Part shown: in pieces, positions 54,817 to 63,833 of the stretch | How positions within the stretch are numbered: position 1 is the stretch's first letter | Layout of the letters: every line of letters starts with the position of its first letter | Made by a program: the position numbers and the translations under genes | The notes under the pieces: model-generated | Told to the model about the DNA's origin: nothing | The model's database searches: none | What the model saw: only the letters and a program-made list of their open reading frames with translations | Source: Homoserinibacter gongjuensis | GTDB taxonomy: Bacteria > Actinomycetota > Actinomycetes > Actinomycetales > Microbacteriaceae | Assembly (NCBI RefSeq): GCF_030161875.1 | Contig: NZ_BSVA01000001.1 | Coordinates: 2,046,001 to 2,110,000 of the forward strand | Length of the DNA: 64,000 bases | Direction of reading: 5' to 3'

Positions 54817-55386
54817 ATGGCCCTTTCCGAAGCGCCCGTCGGGCGCGCTGCTCGCACGCGGGCGAGCATTCTCCAGGCGGCTCACCTGCTGTTCGCCCAG
54901 CACGGCTATGAGAGCGTGACGGTCGCGCGGATCGCGACCGAGGTGGGCATCAGCGAGATGACCTTCTTCCGTCATTTCCCGACTAAGGAATCGCTCGTCG
55001 TCGACGACCCCTACGACCCGCTCATGGCGGAGCATGTGGCGCGGCAGCCGGCGGAGGCGCCACTCATGGCGCGGGTCGTCGGGGGCATTCGTGCGGCATG
55101 GGCCGCGGTGCCACAGCCGGACGCGGCGGTCGTGCGTAGCCGGCTGCGCATCGCCGCGGTCTCGCCCGTGCTGCGTGCCGCGACGCGCCAAGCCAATGAA
55201 GCATCCGCGCACGCCATCGCCGACAGCCTGGTGACGAGCGGCGCGGACGCAGTCGAGGCGCGCATTGCGGCCGAAGCAGCCCTGGCGGGCTTGACCGAGG
55301 CGCTGCTCAGCTGGGCGGCGCACGACGATCTCGAGCTCGGTGAAGTACTCGAGCAGGCGCTCAGCGTGCTGGAGGGCTCGCGATGA
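54817..55386 (+). CDS. TetR-family transcriptional repressor
   Basis: 189 residues. N-terminal TetR helix-turn-helix: RTRASILQAAHLLFAQHGYE, SVTVARIATEVGISEMTFFRHFPTKESLVVDD. The variable C-terminal domain gives no clue to the ligand. The gene overlaps the following ABC ATPase by four bases, so TetR, ATPase and permease are one operon, which it probably represses through the palindrome at its own start. Confidence 0.92.
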   Translation: MALSEAPVGRAARTRASILQAAHLLFAQHGYESVTVARIATEVGISEMTFFRHFPTKESLVVDDPYDPLMAEHVARQPAEAPLMARVVGGIRAAWAAVPQPDAAVVRSRLRIAAVSPVLRAATRQANEASAHAIADSLVTSGADAVEARIAAEAALAGLTEALLSWAAHDDLELGEVLEQALSVLEGSR

Positions 55387-56114
55387 CCGGTATCGAAGCC
55401 GCCCGACTCGGTCGCACCTTCGCGGGCGGCGCGGGCGTGCACGACATCGACATGCGCGTCGATGCCGGCAGCCTTCACGCGCTCATCGGCCTCAACGGGG
55501 CGGGCAAGTCGACGCTCATGCGCCTGCTGCTCGGGATGCTCGCGCCGCAGCGCGGGAGCGTGCGCATCGCGGGCCACGATCCCCGTCGGGCCGAGGCAGA
55601 GCTCGGCCCCCTCGTCGGGCATCTCATCGAGTACCCGCTCGCCTATGGCGAGCTGACCGCGCGGGCGAATCTGGAACTCGGCGCGCGACTGCACGGCGTG
55701 CCCGCGGCGGAGGTGCGGACCACGGTCGCGCGCGTGTTGGACGAGCTCGACCTCGAGCGCTTCTCAGACGTGCGGGCGCGGCGCCTGTCGCTCGGCAACC
55801 GCCAGCGCCTCGGGCTGGCGTCGGCGCTGCAGCACGACCCCCGGGTGATCGTGCTTGACGAGCCGAGCAACGCCCTCGATCCGGCGGGGGTCGTCCTCCT
55901 GCGGGAGGCGCTTGTGCGCCGTGCGCGAGACGGTGCCGCGGTGCTCGTGTCGAGTCATCATCTCGACGAGGTCGCACGCATCGCCGATGTGATCACCGTG
56001 ATCAATGGCGGCCGCATCATCGGCAGCCTGGAGCCCCGGCAGAGCGAGCTCGAGCACGCCTTCTTCGAGTTGGTGCACGCCGATGATCGTGCACGCGCGG
56101 AGGTGGCGGCATGA
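55383..56114 (+). CDS. ABC transporter ATP-binding protein (export type)
   Basis: 243 residues: Walker [20 protein letters not shown]-loop region LIEYPLAYGELTARANLE, signature RLSLGNRQRLGLASAL (degenerate SLGN in place of LSGG) and Walker B RVIVLDEPSNALDPAG with SSHHLDE. Resembles CcmA-type ATPases of antibiotic exporters. Overlaps tetR and the permease by four bases each. Confidence 0.9.
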   Translation: MTGIEAARLGRTFAGGAGVHDIDMRVDAGSLHALIGLNGAGKSTLMRLLLGMLAPQRGSVRIAGHDPRRAEAELGPLVGHLIEYPLAYGELTARANLELGARLHGVPAAEVRTTVARVLDELDLERFSDVRARRLSLGNRQRLGLASALQHDPRVIVLDEPSNALDPAGVVLLREALVRRARDGAAVLVSSHHLDEVARIADVITVINGGRIIGSLEPRQSELEHAFFELVHADDRARAEVAA

Positions 56115-56872
56115 GCCGTTGGTTGCTGGCGCTGCGGATCGAGACGGCCAAGGCGCTCGCCTCGCGCGTGGTGTTCGCGACAGCCGTGCTGACCGTCGCC
56201 GGGATCGCGGCGATCGTGATCTCCTTCCGGGCTGTGGCGGCATCCGGCGACCCTCAGGTTCTCGCCAAGCTGGGCGAGGCGGGCGCCGCTCCCGGTTGGC
56301 CGGGCATGCTGGCGACCGCGATGCAGGTGGCCGCGCCTGCCTTCCTGCTCGGCATCACCGTCTTGCACGCGTGGTTGGTCGGGCGGGAGTTCGCCGACGG
56401 TACGGTCGTCGCGCTCTATGGGCTGTCGGTCGGACGGGGACAGGTGGCGGTAGCGAAGTTCGTGCTCGCGGTGGGCGCGTCCGCTGTGATGGGCGTGATG
56501 CTCGCGGTGGCCCTGCTCGCGGGCGGTCTTCTGCTCGGGTACGGCGCGCCCAGTGGCGCCGACGCTGCCGTGCTCGGGCGCATCGCGGTGCTCGCGCCGT
56601 TCAGTGCTCTCGTGGCGAGCCCGGTGGCACTCGCCGCGACGCTCGGCCGCGGCATGCTCGCGGGCATCGCGACCGGCTTCGTGCTGCTTGCGAGCGCGCA
56701 GGTGCTCGTGGTGCTCGGGGTCGGGGGCTGGTTCCCGCTCGCCGTGCCGGCGCTGTGGGCGCTGTCACCGGATGCTGTGGCGCTGCCCGCTGTTGCGCTC
56801 GCCTTGGCGATCGGGGTCGCCGTGAGCGCCATCACCGCGGTGGCGTGGCGTCGACTGCAGCTCAACAGATGA
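56111..56872 (+). CDS. ABC-2-type permease
   Basis: 253 residues with about six hydrophobic helices, including ASRVVFATAVLTVAGIAAIVI, AAPAFLLGITVLHAWLVGREF, AVGASAVMGVMLAVALLAGGL and VGGWFPLAVPALWALSP. REFADGTVVALYGLSVGRGQVAVAKF is typical of ABC-2 exporters of the NatB/CcmB style. Acts with the upstream ATPase; substrate unknown, perhaps a toxic compound sensed by TetR. Confidence 0.87.
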   Translation: MSRWLLALRIETAKALASRVVFATAVLTVAGIAAIVISFRAVAASGDPQVLAKLGEAGAAPGWPGMLATAMQVAAPAFLLGITVLHAWLVGREFADGTVVALYGLSVGRGQVAVAKFVLAVGASAVMGVMLAVALLAGGLLLGYGAPSGADAAVLGRIAVLAPFSALVASPVALAATLGRGMLAGIATGFVLLASAQVLVVLGVGGWFPLAVPALWALSPDAVALPAVALALAIGVAVSAITAVAWRRLQLNR

Positions 56873-56881
56873 CAACGCGAG

Positions 56882-57370
56882 CTATGCCACGGGCGAGCGC
56901 AACTCCATCCGGTGGCACGGGACGGGCAGGTGGCCTGCCTCGCCGATCTCGGCGGGGTAGCTGAACTCGCCGGCATCCGTCCAGCCTTCGCGCTCGTAGA
57001 AGTGGCGGGCGCGCGCGTTGCCGCGGGCGACGGCGAGCCACGGCTTGGGATGCCCGGCGGCACGGATGCGATCGGCGGCGTAGGCGAGCAGCTGCGACGC
57101 GATCCCCGTGCCCCGGAAGGGCGCGTCGACGTAGAGCTGGTCGACCTCGTCGTCGTGCACCATCGTGAAGCCGGCGACCTCACCACCGGTCTCGGCCACC
57201 CAGGTGCGACCGATTGCGGCGTCGACGCGCGGCACGAAGGCGTCGTGATCGCGGTGCGCGAGCAGCTCGGGCGGGGCATCGGCGAGGTGCCCGTCGCGCC
57301 ATCCTGTCGCCCAGATGTCGACGATGCGGGCCGCGTCATCGGGGCGGGCGGGGCGGATGCGGGCGGTCAT
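56882..57370 (-). CDS. GNAT-family N-acetyltransferase
   Basis: 162 residues, one GNAT domain: IRPARPDDAARIVDIWATGW, TMVHDDEVDQLYVDAPFRGTGIASQLLAYAADRIRA (acetyl-CoA loop RGTGIA) and ARHFYEREGWTDAGEF. Substrate unknown. It converges on the ABC permease with 9 bases between stops. Confidence 0.88.
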   Translation of the reverse strand: MTARIRPARPDDAARIVDIWATGWRDGHLADAPPELLAHRDHDAFVPRVDAAIGRTWVAETGGEVAGFTMVHDDEVDQLYVDAPFRGTGIASQLLAYAADRIRAAGHPKPWLAVARGNARARHFYEREGWTDAGEFSYPAEIGEAGHLPVPCHRMELRSPVA

Positions 57371-57472
57371 GCGTCCAGTCTGCTCCTCTCGCCCCCAAGC
57401 AGGGTCCGCGGCTGGGCGATGAGCACGAAGTCGTGGTCGCGCGCGCTCGCCCCCGACTGTCATCCTGAAGGC

Positions 57473-58177
57473 ATGCGCACAGAAGTCGTCCTTCCCGGAG
57501 ACTTCACTCTCGCGCACGTCGACGCGATCCTGCTCGAGCTCGCGGGAGGTCGGCAGGGTCCCGTCAAGATGCCTTACCTTGCTGTCGGCGGCCGCAGACG
57601 CGTGGCCGGGGAGCTCTTGCCGCGCTCGGTCCATGTGTATCGGCGGCTCGGGACGGCTCAGGCGCTTGCGCGACGGCTCGACCTCACCCCCGACATGGCG
57701 AGCTACATGCACGGCGACCACGTTGTGGACTTCTGGTGGGATGAGCACGGGCAGGTGAAGCTCGTTCTCGTCGGTGAGGCCGGTCCCGTCATCGACGCGC
57801 TGCGACGGATCCACGGAGATGCGGCCCGAGTCGGGCCGGCGTCGGACGTCGCTGTCCAGCGGACTGATCGTGGGGTCGAGGAGATGGCGGCGATCACACG
57901 GCGTTCCTTGCCTCCGAAAGCGCCCCGATCCGTCGCCCCGGTGGCCGCGCCTTCGACATCTCGAGCGGTGTCGAAGGGGTCGGCCGCTCAACCCGGCGCG
58001 AGACCTCCGAGACCGACGGTCGACGGCCGCCGCACGACGTCACCGGCGCAGCGTGCCGATGCCAATGCGGGGCAGCGAGCGGAGAAACCGTCTGAATCCC
58101 GAGAGCTCAAGAGGTTCGTGACCTCAGTCTCGGCCGCCGTCGTCGCGGGGATCATCTTGCGGGCTCTCGGGTTCTGA
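57473..58177 (+). CDS. Hypothetical protein with C-terminal membrane anchor
   Basis: 234 residues. A folded N-terminal half (MRTEVVLPGDFTLAHVDAIL, VYRRLGTAQALARRLDLTPD, MHGDHVVDFWWDEHGQVKLVLVG), a low-complexity linker rich in Pro/Arg/Ala/Ser, and a final hydrophobic helix (FVTSVSAAVVAGIILRALGF) that would leave it as a tail-anchored cytoplasmic protein. No family recognised. It is transcribed alone, in the DUF2469-to-yraN interval that is normally empty. Confidence 0.6.
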   Translation: MRTEVVLPGDFTLAHVDAILLELAGGRQGPVKMPYLAVGGRRRVAGELLPRSVHVYRRLGTAQALARRLDLTPDMASYMHGDHVVDFWWDEHGQVKLVLVGEAGPVIDALRRIHGDAARVGPASDVAVQRTDRGVEEMAAITRRSLPPKAPRSVAPVAAPSTSRAVSKGSAAQPGARPPRPTVDGRRTTSPAQRADANAGQRAEKPSESRELKRFVTSVSAAVVAGIILRALGF

Positions 58178-58316
58178 ACGAAGCGGGGTGTCTCCGTCCC
58201 TCAGTTGATGACGTGTCGTCGTTCACGTTCCCTCAACAGCCCACGCCCCGGGTGAGCTTTCCACTATTCGCAGTGGAGCCCCTGTCCTGCGTTTCTCGCT
58301 GCGCGAAGCTCGCCTC

Positions 58317-58673
58317 ATGGCGGCGAAAGACGACTTGGGCAGGCGCGGCGAGCGGCTCGCGGAGCAGCACCTGCTGGCCCGCGGGTATCGACTCGTGGAG
58401 CGCAACTGGCGGTGTCGGCAGGGCGAGATCGACCTCGTCGTGCGCGACGGCGACGCGCTCGTCTTCGTCGAGGTGAAGACCCGCACCTCGACCGCGTTCG
58501 GGCACCCCTTCGAGGCGATCACGCCCGTGAAGCTCGCCCGGCTCCGGCGCCTCGCCGTCGAGTGGTGCACGGCGCACCCGACCGAGCGCGGACGCATCCG
58601 CATCGACGCCGTCGCGGTGCTGGCGCCGCGAGACGCCGTGCCCGCGATCGAGCACCTCGTGGGGGTGTTCTGA
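58317..58673 (+). CDS. YraN / UPF0102 endonuclease-like protein
   Basis: 118 residues with the restriction-endonuclease-like core: DDLGRRGERLAEQHLLARGY, RCRQGEIDLVVRDGDALVFVEVKTR (GEIDLV...VEVK). Always upstream of comM in actinobacteria, as here; its stop overlaps the comM start (TGATG). The DNA-processing trio yraN-comM-dprA suggests a role in handling incoming DNA. Confidence 0.93.
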   Translation: MAAKDDLGRRGERLAEQHLLARGYRLVERNWRCRQGEIDLVVRDGDALVFVEVKTRTSTAFGHPFEAITPVKLARLRRLAVEWCTAHPTERGRIRIDAVAVLAPRDAVPAIEHLVGVF

Positions 58674-60202
58674 TGGGCGTTGGACGGGCCCATGCCGTCG
58701 CCCTGCTCGGACTCGACGGTGCGCCCGTCGAGCTCGAGGCCGACACCGCGAGCGGCCTGCCCGCGTTCGTGCTGGTGGGGCTTCCGGATACCGCGCTCGG
58801 CGAGGCGAAGGCGCGCGTGCGCTCGGCGATCGGCAACAGCGGGTTCGCTTTCCCGAGCGGCCGGGTGACGGTGAACCTCTCACCGGCGTCTCTGCCCAAG
58901 ACCGGTGCAGCCTTCGATCTCGGCATTGCGATGGCGTTGCTCGCCGCCGAGGGCTGGGTCGACCCCACGTCCGTGACGGGCGTCGTGCACCTCGGCGAGC
59001 TCGGGCTCGACGGCCGCCTGCGACCGTGCCGGGGGATCCTGCCCATGGTGCTCGCCGCTGAGCGGGCGGGCTTCGACACCGTGATCGTGCCCGCGGGTAA
59101 CACCGACGAGGCGTCTCTGGTGCCCGGCGTACGCGTGGTGGGCGTCGCGAGCCTGCGCGACGCCGCCATCTGGCACGGCGCCGAGCTCGAGCCGGTCGAG
59201 GTGGAGCCCCTCGTGCCTGCCGCAGTCGCCGAAGCCGGGGACGATTCCGGAGATCTCGCGGAGGTGGTGGGCAACCGGGATGCCGTCGAGGCTGTGCAGG
59301 TCGCGGCGGCGGGTGGGCATCACATGTTCTTGCTCGGCCCGCCCGGCGCCGGCAAGACGATGATCGCCTCACGGCTGCCCGGCATCCTGCCCGACCTCGA
59401 CGAACGGGCCGCGATCGAAGTGAGTTCGATCCGTTCACTCGCGGGGCTGCCGGTCGGGCGCTCGCTCGCGACCCGGCCCCCGCTCGAGGCGCCGCACCAC
59501 TCGGCATCACCGGCGGCCATCGTGGGCGGCGGCAGCGGAGTCATCCGCCCCGGGGCCGCGGCCCGAGCCGCGCACGGCATCCTGTTCCTCGACGAAGCCC
59601 CCGAGTTCGCGCCGTCGGCACTCGACTGTCTGCGGCAGCCGCTCGAATCGGGCGTCATCACGATCTCTCGGGCAGCCGCGACGGCGAGCTTCCCCGCACG
59701 TTTCCAACTCGTCTTGGCCGCGAACCCGTGCCCGTGCGGCAACGCGGGGGTGCGCGACGCGGAGTGCACCTGCACCCCCTTCGCGCGTCGACGGTACCTG
59801 GGGCGACTCTCGGGTCCGCTGCTCGACCGCGTCGACATCCGGCTCGACGTGCCGCGCGTGACGGCCGCCCAGCTGAGGGTGGCGACGGATGCGCCCACCA
59901 CCACGAGCGCGGCGGCCCGGGCGCGTGTGCAGGAGGCCAGATCGCGCGCCGCGCGACGGCTCGCGGGCAAACCGTGGCGTCTCAACGCGCACGCTCCCGG
60001 AACCTGGCTCCGCAACGAGGGTGCACCCGGGTCCGGCGCGACGGCGGCGCTCGATCGCGCTCTCGAGCGCGGCGCCCTCACGATGCGCGGTTACGACCGC
60101 GCGCTTCGTCTCGCCTGGACCCTCGCCGACCTCGATGGCATCGACCGCCCCGGACTCGACCACGTCGGTCGCGCCCTCTACCTCCGAAAGGCCGCCGCAT
60201 GA
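58673..60202 (+). CDS. ComM/YifB-family Mg-chelatase-like AAA+ ATPase
   Basis: 509 residues. N-terminal ChlI-like domain (VLVGLPDTALGEAKARVRSAI, VTVNLSPASLPKTGAAFDL), Walker A FLLGPPGAGKTMIASRLPGI, Walker B GILFLDEAPEF, and cysteines NPCPCGN...CTCTP. Homologues act as branch-migration helicases in natural transformation. Intact; coupled to yraN and overlapping dprA by four bases. Confidence 0.93.
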   Translation: MGVGRAHAVALLGLDGAPVELEADTASGLPAFVLVGLPDTALGEAKARVRSAIGNSGFAFPSGRVTVNLSPASLPKTGAAFDLGIAMALLAAEGWVDPTSVTGVVHLGELGLDGRLRPCRGILPMVLAAERAGFDTVIVPAGNTDEASLVPGVRVVGVASLRDAAIWHGAELEPVEVEPLVPAAVAEAGDDSGDLAEVVGNRDAVEAVQVAAAGGHHMFLLGPPGAGKTMIASRLPGILPDLDERAAIEVSSIRSLAGLPVGRSLATRPPLEAPHHSASPAAIVGGGSGVIRPGAAARAAHGILFLDEAPEFAPSALDCLRQPLESGVITISRAAATASFPARFQLVLAANPCPCGNAGVRDAECTCTPFARRRYLGRLSGPLLDRVDIRLDVPRVTAAQLRVATDAPTTTSAAARARVQEARSRAARRLAGKPWRLNAHAPGTWLRNEGAPGSGATAALDRALERGALTMRGYDRALRLAWTLADLDGIDRPGLDHVGRALYLRKAAA

Positions 60203-61496
60203 CCATCCTCGGGATCGCCGAAGCCACAGTCGCGTCGCTGGTGCGTGCTGTCACCGATCCGGCGCACGACCGCGATGCGGTCGCGGAGCGCTTCGCCCGC
60301 GCGACCTGGACCGGCATCGCCGAACCCGGCGACCGCCTCGCGGGGCTCGTCGTCGGCGCGGTCGGGGCCGAGCAGGCGCTCGCGGCGCTCATCGCCGATC
60401 GCGAGGGCGGGGCACTGCGTCAACTGGTCAGCGCGTGCGACGGTGGTCTCGCCGGTCTCGGCATCGACGAGCGCGACCTCGACGACGCCGTCGCACGGTG
60501 GGCGCCGCGCATCTCGCAAGCGGATGCCTTGCGTGCGTTGCGTCAGGCCGCGCGCTTCGCGGTCCAACTCGTGGTGCCGGGGGATCCCGACTGGCCTGCT
60601 TCCTCGGCGATCTCGCCGAGCACGCCCCCATCGCACTCTGGCTTCGCGGACGTCGCGACGCATTGGCTGACCTCGATCGCGGTGTGGCGATCGTGGGTGC
60701 ACGCGCGGCGACCGGCTACGGCGAGCACGTGACGATCGAACTCGCAGCCGGGCTCGTCGACCGCGGCTACGCGATCGTCTCGGGAGCCGCCTACGGCGTC
60801 GACGGTGCCGCGCACCGCGCCGCGCTCGCGAGTCGCGGCACCACCGTCGCCTTCCTCGCAGGTGGCCTCGATCGCTTCTACCCGTCGGGCAACGAGGCCC
60901 TCATCACGCGCGTCACCGAGCACGGTGCCGCGATCTCCGAGGTACCCTGCGGCGTCGCACCCACCAAATGGCGCTTCCTGCAGAGAAATCGGCTCATCGC
61001 GGCGGCAAGCATCGCCACCGTCGTCGTCGAGGCAGGGGCGCGGTCCGGATCTCTCAATACCGCGGGGCATGCGGCGGCGCTCGGTCGTCCGCTCGGCGCG
61101 GTTCCCGGGCCGATCACGAGCTCGGCCTCGGCGGGATGTCATCGACTGTTGCGGGAATACGACGCGGTGTGCGTCACCACGGCCGACGAGATCGCTGAGC
61201 TCGCGCCCCTTCCTGAGCCGCTCGAGCCGATGGCCGATGAGACGGACGCAGACGCTGTGCACGCCGACCCACCGACTGTCGAGGAGGCGGAGGCCCGGGG
61301 GCGCCGCCCGGCCGCGGACCCCACGGGCACCCGCATCCGCCTCCTCGACGCCCTCTCCGCCCGCAGCCCGCGCAGCGTCGAGAAGGTCGCCGCGCTCTCG
61401 GGCCTCGCCGCCGACCGAGTGCGCGCCGAACTCGGCCTGCTCTCCCTCGACGGAGCGGTGCGCGAGCGGGCGGGCGGATGGGTGCGGGCGTCATGA
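60199..61496 (+). CDS. dprA: DNA-processing protein DprA
   Basis: About 432 residues after repair. Rossmann fold: VAIVGARAATGYGEHVTIEL, YAIVSGAAYGVDGAAHRAAL, TVAFLAGGLDRFYPSGN, AISEVPCG, FLQRNRLIAAAS, LGAVPGP; a C-terminal winged helix (SPRSVEKVAALSGLAADRV) follows a variable linker. Loads RecA on incoming single strands. A frameshift at about 60598 separates PGDPDWPA from CFLGDLAEHAP. Its last 100 bases have a degenerate second copy at 62788-62890. Confidence 0.93.
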
Positions 61497-61556
61497 TCCG
61501 AGCGGTGCCGGCAGGTCGCACTAGCGTGGGAGCATCAGGCAGCAGGAGGCGACGAG

Positions 61557-62327
61557 ATGCGCGCGCACCGCGACGGATCCGCCGGAGACGCGGACTACGG
61601 CACGATCGGAGAGGGATACGGCCGGTACCGACAGCCGGAACCCGCGTTCGAAGAGGCCATCGCGCGCGCCCTCGGCGACGCACGCACGGTGATCAACGTC
61701 GGAGCGGGCGCGGGATCGTACGAACCAGCGCATCTCGACGTCATCCCCGTCGAGCCCTCCGCATCCATGCGCGCGCAGCGACCCGCGCACCTCGCCACCG
61801 CGATCGACGCGACCGCCGAGTCACTGCCGTTCCCCGACGATCACGTCGACGCCGCCATGGCCACCTTCTCAGTGCACCAGTGGGCCGACCTCGACGCCGG
61901 GCTCGGCGAACTGCGACGCGTCGCGCGCGGGCCCGTCGTCATCATGACCTGCGACCCCGAACGGCTCGACCGGTTCTGGCTCGTCGACTACGCACCCGAG
62001 GTGATCCGCACCGAAGCGCGTCGGTACCCGGCCATCGACCGGATCGCGCGCGGGCTCGGCGGCGATATCGAGGTCGTGCCGCTGCCCATCCCGCTGCAGT
62101 GTCGTGACGGCTTCGGCGAGGCCTACTTCGGCCGCCCCGAGATGCTGCTCGACCCCGCGGCGCGCCGAGCGAACTCCGCGTGGAGCTTCCTCGAGCCGGC
62201 CGAGGCCGAACGTGCCGTCGACCATCTGGCGCGCGATCTCGCATCCGGAGCATGGGACGCGCGCTACGGCGAGCTGCGAACGCGCCCCACCTTCGACGGA
62301 TCGCTCGTGCTCGTGGTGGCGCGCTGA
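61557..62327 (+). CDS. Class I SAM-dependent methyltransferase
   Basis: 256 residues. TIGEGYGRYRQPEPAFEEAI, TVINVGAGAGSYEP (SAM motif I), VIPVEPSASMRAQRP and VDAAMATFSVHQWADLDAGL resemble small-molecule methyltransferases of the UbiE-like type. Function unknown; it lies between dprA and the broken phosphodiesterase. Confidence 0.85.
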   Translation: MRAHRDGSAGDADYGTIGEGYGRYRQPEPAFEEAIARALGDARTVINVGAGAGSYEPAHLDVIPVEPSASMRAQRPAHLATAIDATAESLPFPDDHVDAAMATFSVHQWADLDAGLGELRRVARGPVVIMTCDPERLDRFWLVDYAPEVIRTEARRYPAIDRIARGLGGDIEVVPLPIPLQCRDGFGEAYFGRPEMLLDPAARRANSAWSFLEPAEAERAVDHLARDLASGAWDARYGELRTRPTFDGSLVLVVAR

Positions 62328-62372
62328 CGGCGCCGCCGTCGGCGTGACGGATGCGGCGGCTACGCTCGCTGC

Positions 62373-62539
62373 ATGGTGCAGCTCGGACAGCACGCCCCGC
62401 CGATCCATGCGATCGCGCACATCAGCGACACCCACCTGCTCGGGGAGGGCGCCCGCTCTACGGCGCCGTCGACACCGACGCCCATGTCGAGCGCGCCCTC
62501 GCCCAACTCGAGCGCAGTGGTGCGAACCCCGAGGCACGA
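62373..62539 (+). pseudogene. 5' fragment of a CpdA-like metallophosphoesterase
   Basis: The first codons, MVQLGQHAPPIHAIAHISDTHLLGEG, carry the metal-binding DxH of calcineurin-type phosphodiesterases (cyclic-AMP phosphodiesterase CpdA style). After a one-base shift near 62455 the sequence continues PLYGAVDTDAHVERALAQLE, RSGANPEA, then stops matching exactly where the next motif (TGDLAD) should come. The rest of the gene is missing, so this is a truncation at a junction near 62540, not only a sequencing slip. Confidence 0.7.
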
Positions 62540-62565
62540 CGAGCGCGAGCCGTTCGCATCTATTC

Positions 62566-62766
62566 TCATGGTGGAGGAGCCCACTCGCGCTCGTAGGCTG
62601 ATGCCTCTTGCATCACCTTGGCGCCAGTCTCCATGACCGCGACGAGGTCAGTAATCGTGCGGAGGAGTCGGTCGACGTCAACGGCGACGATGGCGTCGAA
62701 CCGAGCGCGCGACGCGTCGGCGAGCATCCCAGCCCACTCCGTACCCTCGCCGCGACTCGAGGTCAC
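62566..62766 (-). pseudogene. Serine recombinase (resolvase) fragment
   Basis: On the minus strand GTEWAGMLADASRARFDAIV followed by AVDVDRLLRTITDLVAVMET is the typical resolvase catalytic-domain segment (...FDAIVxxxxDRLxR...). The catalytic Ser region and the DNA-binding part are missing, so it is a remnant. It marks former mobile DNA at the truncated phosphodiesterase junction. Confidence 0.65.
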
Positions 62767-62787
62767 CGACGCATCATTGTCCGTCTA

Positions 62788-62890
62788 GGTCGCCGCGAGG
62801 ATAGAGCTTCGCGCGTCGCCGACGAGGTTCGGCCGAACTCGGCTTGCTCTCCCGCGAGGGAGCGATGCGTGAACGTGCGGGCGTCTGGGC
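62788..62890 (+). pseudogene. Degenerate second copy of the dprA 3' end
   Basis: This stretch aligns by eye with the last about 110 bases of dprA (61383-61490): AGGTCGCCGCG, then GCCGACGAGGTTCGG for GCCGACCGAGTGCG, CCGAACTCGGCTTGCTCTCC for CCGAACTCGGCCTGCTCTCC, and GGAGCGATGCGTGAACGTGCGGGCG for GGAGCGGTGCGCGAGCGGGCGGGCG. One frame reads LSREGAMRERAGVWARA. It encodes nothing complete. Confidence 0.65.
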
Positions 62891-63030
62891 GCGCGCAAGG
62901 TGGTTGGTGCCGCGGCCGCACGAGGCCGTTATCGTTTCCGCCGCCGAATACGTCGGGGCGCTGGGGCGCCGGCGCGACGCGGTGTATCGTGCGATCAAAT
63001 GCCTTGCCGTTCTGTGTTCCAGATCCACCG

Positions 63031-63794
63031 GTGGCGTACGTCAGCGTTCGGCGAAGCGCTCAAGGCAGGGATCTGAGCGTAGCGGACAGGGTTCGGCGTG
63101 TTCTTGCGACCGCTACGGCGATCATCGCTCTTGTCGGTGCTCTGTCCGGTTGCGCGGATCCTCACCCGGACGAGCCTCCCGGTTATCTCGTAGCCCTGAT
63201 CAACGCAACTGCACCGGATAACGATGTTTCGAGCACGCAATTCTGTACCGGCGTGCTCATAACTGAGACTGAGGTCCTAACAGCTGCTCATTGTCTACGT
63301 GATCGAGAATCACTCTCGATTGACGCCATCGTCGGCGCCAAGAACCTCTGCAATACCGGCCCCATACAAGGAGAGCGTGTGGGGGTCCAGTCGATGAACC
63401 TGAGTGATTCAGTCGACGCCGCGGTGCTCACTTTGAGCCGCGCTGTCGATCGCGCCCCCGCGGCAACTGATAGACCCGAGGCGGAAACTGGCTCTGTCGC
63501 GGTCGCGTGGGGTTGGGGAAAGGACTCGATGGGAGGCGTGGCGCCGTGCGACGCGGAGCCTAAGGAACTTGTAATCGTGTTGCCGTCAGCGTGCCTCGGT
63601 GCACCGGGCGCGGGCCCCGGCACGCTTTGTGGCATTCCCGCTGGCGATGCGAACACCTGCGAAGGGGACAGTGGAGGGCCGCTTGTCGGCCGCGATGGCT
63701 CCATCAAGGCAATAACTACGTCGGGACTTGGGTGTGGGCAAGACACGCAGGTGTCTACCTGAGTGTCGACGTCGCCCTTGCGGCGCTGCGCTAG
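63031..63794 (+). CDS. Trypsin-like serine protease lipoprotein
   Basis: About 254 residues after repair. A signal peptide with lipobox (VLATATAIIALVGALSGC) and then an S1 protease: His in VLTAAHCLRD, Asp in SDSVDAAVLTLS, Ser in CEGDSGGPLVG, with cysteine pairs typical of trypsin folds. The end GVYLSVDVALAALR is restored by one added base near 63748 (otherwise it stops at 63762). The GTG at 63031 is the likeliest start. Base composition is less GC-rich than its neighbours, suggesting acquisition. Confidence 0.75.
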
Positions 63795-63833
63795 GCAATC
63801 GTGACGTGCACCCGTCGCATTCAAACGAACTGA

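Noticed and set aside
62774..63028. A small minus-strand open frame upstream of the protease
   Set aside because: No motif, poor codon quality and overlap with the dprA-like remnant; more likely chance.
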